NCBI RefSeq assembly: GCF_010501075.1
Contig: NZ_QVMN01000001.1
Span: forward strand, 664,272-728,271
Length of the DNA: 64,000 bases
Origin: Dysgonomonas sp. 25
GTDB taxonomy: Bacteria > Bacteroidota > Bacteroidia > Bacteroidales > Dysgonomonadaceae
Reading direction: 5' to 3'
The first letter of the stretch is position 1; every line of letters starts with the position of its first letter. Of this stretch, positions 63,029 to 64,000 are shown one piece after another. The notes under the pieces were generated by a model that worked only from the letters and a program-made list of their open reading frames with translations, made no database searches and was not told where the DNA came from. Made by a program: the position numbers and the translations under genes.

Positions 63029-64000
63029 TCATACGATCCATTTATCTTTCATTTCCCGAACAATGTCTTCATCATGCAGATGGGTATAGATATCTTTGAT
63101 ATCATTGCCTTCAGCATGTCCCATTATGCGCTCGGCTATTCCGTCATGGATGCCTCTTCTTGCGGCTATGGTGCGGAAGGTGTGGCGGGCACGATGGAAA
63201 GTCATCGTCTTGTTGATATGCTGGTCTTTCATGATTTCTTTGAGGTAGCGGTTAGTTGGTTGATTGGTTAGCGGTGAGAATATCTTTTGGAAAGATTCTT
63301 TATCTTTATGTTCTTCTCCTTTTTTCGTTTTTATTGTGACTTCTCTTTCTAACAGTTGTTCTACTGTTTTGGATATTATAGGTATTTTATACATAACGTT
63401 TGTCTTTTTGCGTTCGTTGCATAGGAGGTAGTGGGTTGTAATGGTTGTTTCTTCTTTTTGATTTTCGTCTGATTTTGATTTTATCGTGACAGGTTTTAAG
63501 TCGCCGTAGGTTACATTGTCGAATTCAGCATAGGAAAGGGAGGTGTAGCAACTAAAGAGGAATTCTCTTAATACTTCTTTCTTACCTCCTGTGTATGTGT
63601 TGTTATCATAGGCGTGTTGGAGTTTTTGGAGTTCTTCTTCGGTCAGTATATCGTTATTCTGGGCTTTGGTGATTTTCTTGATTTCAAATTTGTCATAGGG
63701 GTTTTTCGCTATTTTTTCTTTGTCCACAGCTAAGCCTATCAAAAATTTAAAGTTGGCGTGTTTTTTATAGATGGTGGAGAGTTGGTTGCCTGTTTTGATT
63801 TCGTAGTCATGGAAGCGTTGGATATAGTCGAGGGTTATTTCCTGAAAGGTCAGGATGGGTTTCCATTCTTTCATTTTGTTGATAAGGTTCCGGTAGTTGT
63901 CTATGGTTCCTTTGGTACGCGCGGATTTAATGAGTTCTATTTCGTTTTGGATAAAGGTGTAGAAGTCGGTATTGCCGTAGTGTTTGTCTTTCATTTGATG
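63029..64000 (-). CDS. Tyrosine recombinase (IntDOT-like integrase), N-terminus outside window
   Basis: At least 323 residues are present; the frame stays open to the window edge, so the arm-binding N-terminal domain is cut off. Core-binding domain ~15-110; catalytic domain with HRARHTFRT (His and second Arg), GHAEGNDIKDIYTHL (His and nucleophilic Tyr). The first catalytic Arg is replaced by Ser (CYTSLSYAEF), as described for the CTnDOT integrase family in my memory, so this is not evidence of inactivity. It integrates or excises the surrounding element with the excisionase-like protein at the left. Confidence 0.85.
   Translation of the reverse strand, partial: HQMKDKHYGNTDFYTFIQNEIELIKSARTKGTIDNYRNLINKMKEWKPILTFQEITLDYIQRFHDYEIKTGNQLSTIYKKHANFKFLIGLAVDKEKIAKNPYDKFEIKKITKAQNNDILTEEELQKLQHAYDNNTYTGGKKEVLREFLFSCYTSLSYAEFDNVTYGDLKPVTIKSKSDENQKEETTITTHYLLCNERKKTNVMYKIPIISKTVEQLLEREVTIKTKKGEEHKDKESFQKIFSPLTNQPTNRYLKEIMKDQHINKTMTFHRARHTFRTIAARRGIHDGIAERIMGHAEGNDIKDIYTHLHDEDIVREMKDKWIV

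Noticed and set aside
63520..63580. Missing first catalytic Arg in the integrase as a sign of inactivity
   Set aside because: I recall that IntDOT-type recombinases carry Ser here yet are active, so it is not treated as damage.

Overview
The window reads as a chromosomal segment of a member of the Bacteroidales. The evidence is a SusC/SusD pair, an N-succinylornithine-type carbamoyltransferase, TAnnTTTG promoter motifs, a type IX secretion (T9SS) sorting domain, subtype-iii-like T6SS genes and IntDOT-like integrase features. A Dysgonomonas- or Parabacteroides-like host is a guess. No rRNA, tRNA or CRISPR array was seen.

Layout. 1-12.2 kb is mostly housekeeping: the 3' end of aspS, an AraC regulator, a candidate small RNA, a UvrD/PcrA helicase, a non-coding repeat island (3.97-4.48 kb), a phage-type HTH protein, a secreted Gly/Ser/Tyr-rich protein, a FadL-like outer-membrane protein, and a minus-strand proB-proA-small ORF-argF' operon. 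12.3-21 kb holds a zinc-ribbon membrane protein and a SusC-SusD-histidine acid phosphatase operon with an upstream TPR/HTH regulator, which looks like a nutrient-uptake locus for a phosphorylated substrate. 21.3-30.3 kb is a tripartite efflux system (HlyD adaptor, ABC ATPase, two FtsX-type permeases, TolC) followed by its own NtrC-type regulator and histidine kinase. A sigma-54-like promoter and an upstream palindrome precede the first gene, suggesting a self-regulated stress-response efflux unit.

30.3-44.7 kb (minus strand) is a polymorphic toxin locus. A T9SS-sorted protein, a 992-aa RHS-type protein and a 1556-aa RHS protein with a variable C-terminal tip are followed by a graveyard of displaced cassettes: at least three further copies of the RHS core joint, two still attached to different toxin tips, each followed by lipoprotein or signal-peptide proteins that are probably immunity factors. 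One immunity-like gene retains only the last 15 codons of its lost toxin. The active tip has a clan-CD cysteine-peptidase-like His/Cys signature and one orphan tip has an HExxH zinc-protease motif.

45.1-64 kb is a mobile element. It has an HTH regulator, an excisionase-like protein, a three-copy 117-bp tandem repeat containing nine palindromic iterons, small mobilization proteins, MobC and a relaxase, then a large imperfect inverted repeat. It carries a minus-strand cargo of T6SS parts (two TssF homologues, TssG, VgrG, a PAAR-like protein) with a metzincin effector, a second clan-CD-like effector and putative immunity proteins. A TetR regulator and a tyrosine recombinase that runs off the right edge close the window. 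None of the T6SS sheath, Hcp, ClpV or membrane genes are present, so the cargo must use a core encoded elsewhere. Proteolytic toxin domains are the shared theme of the RHS and T6SS halves.
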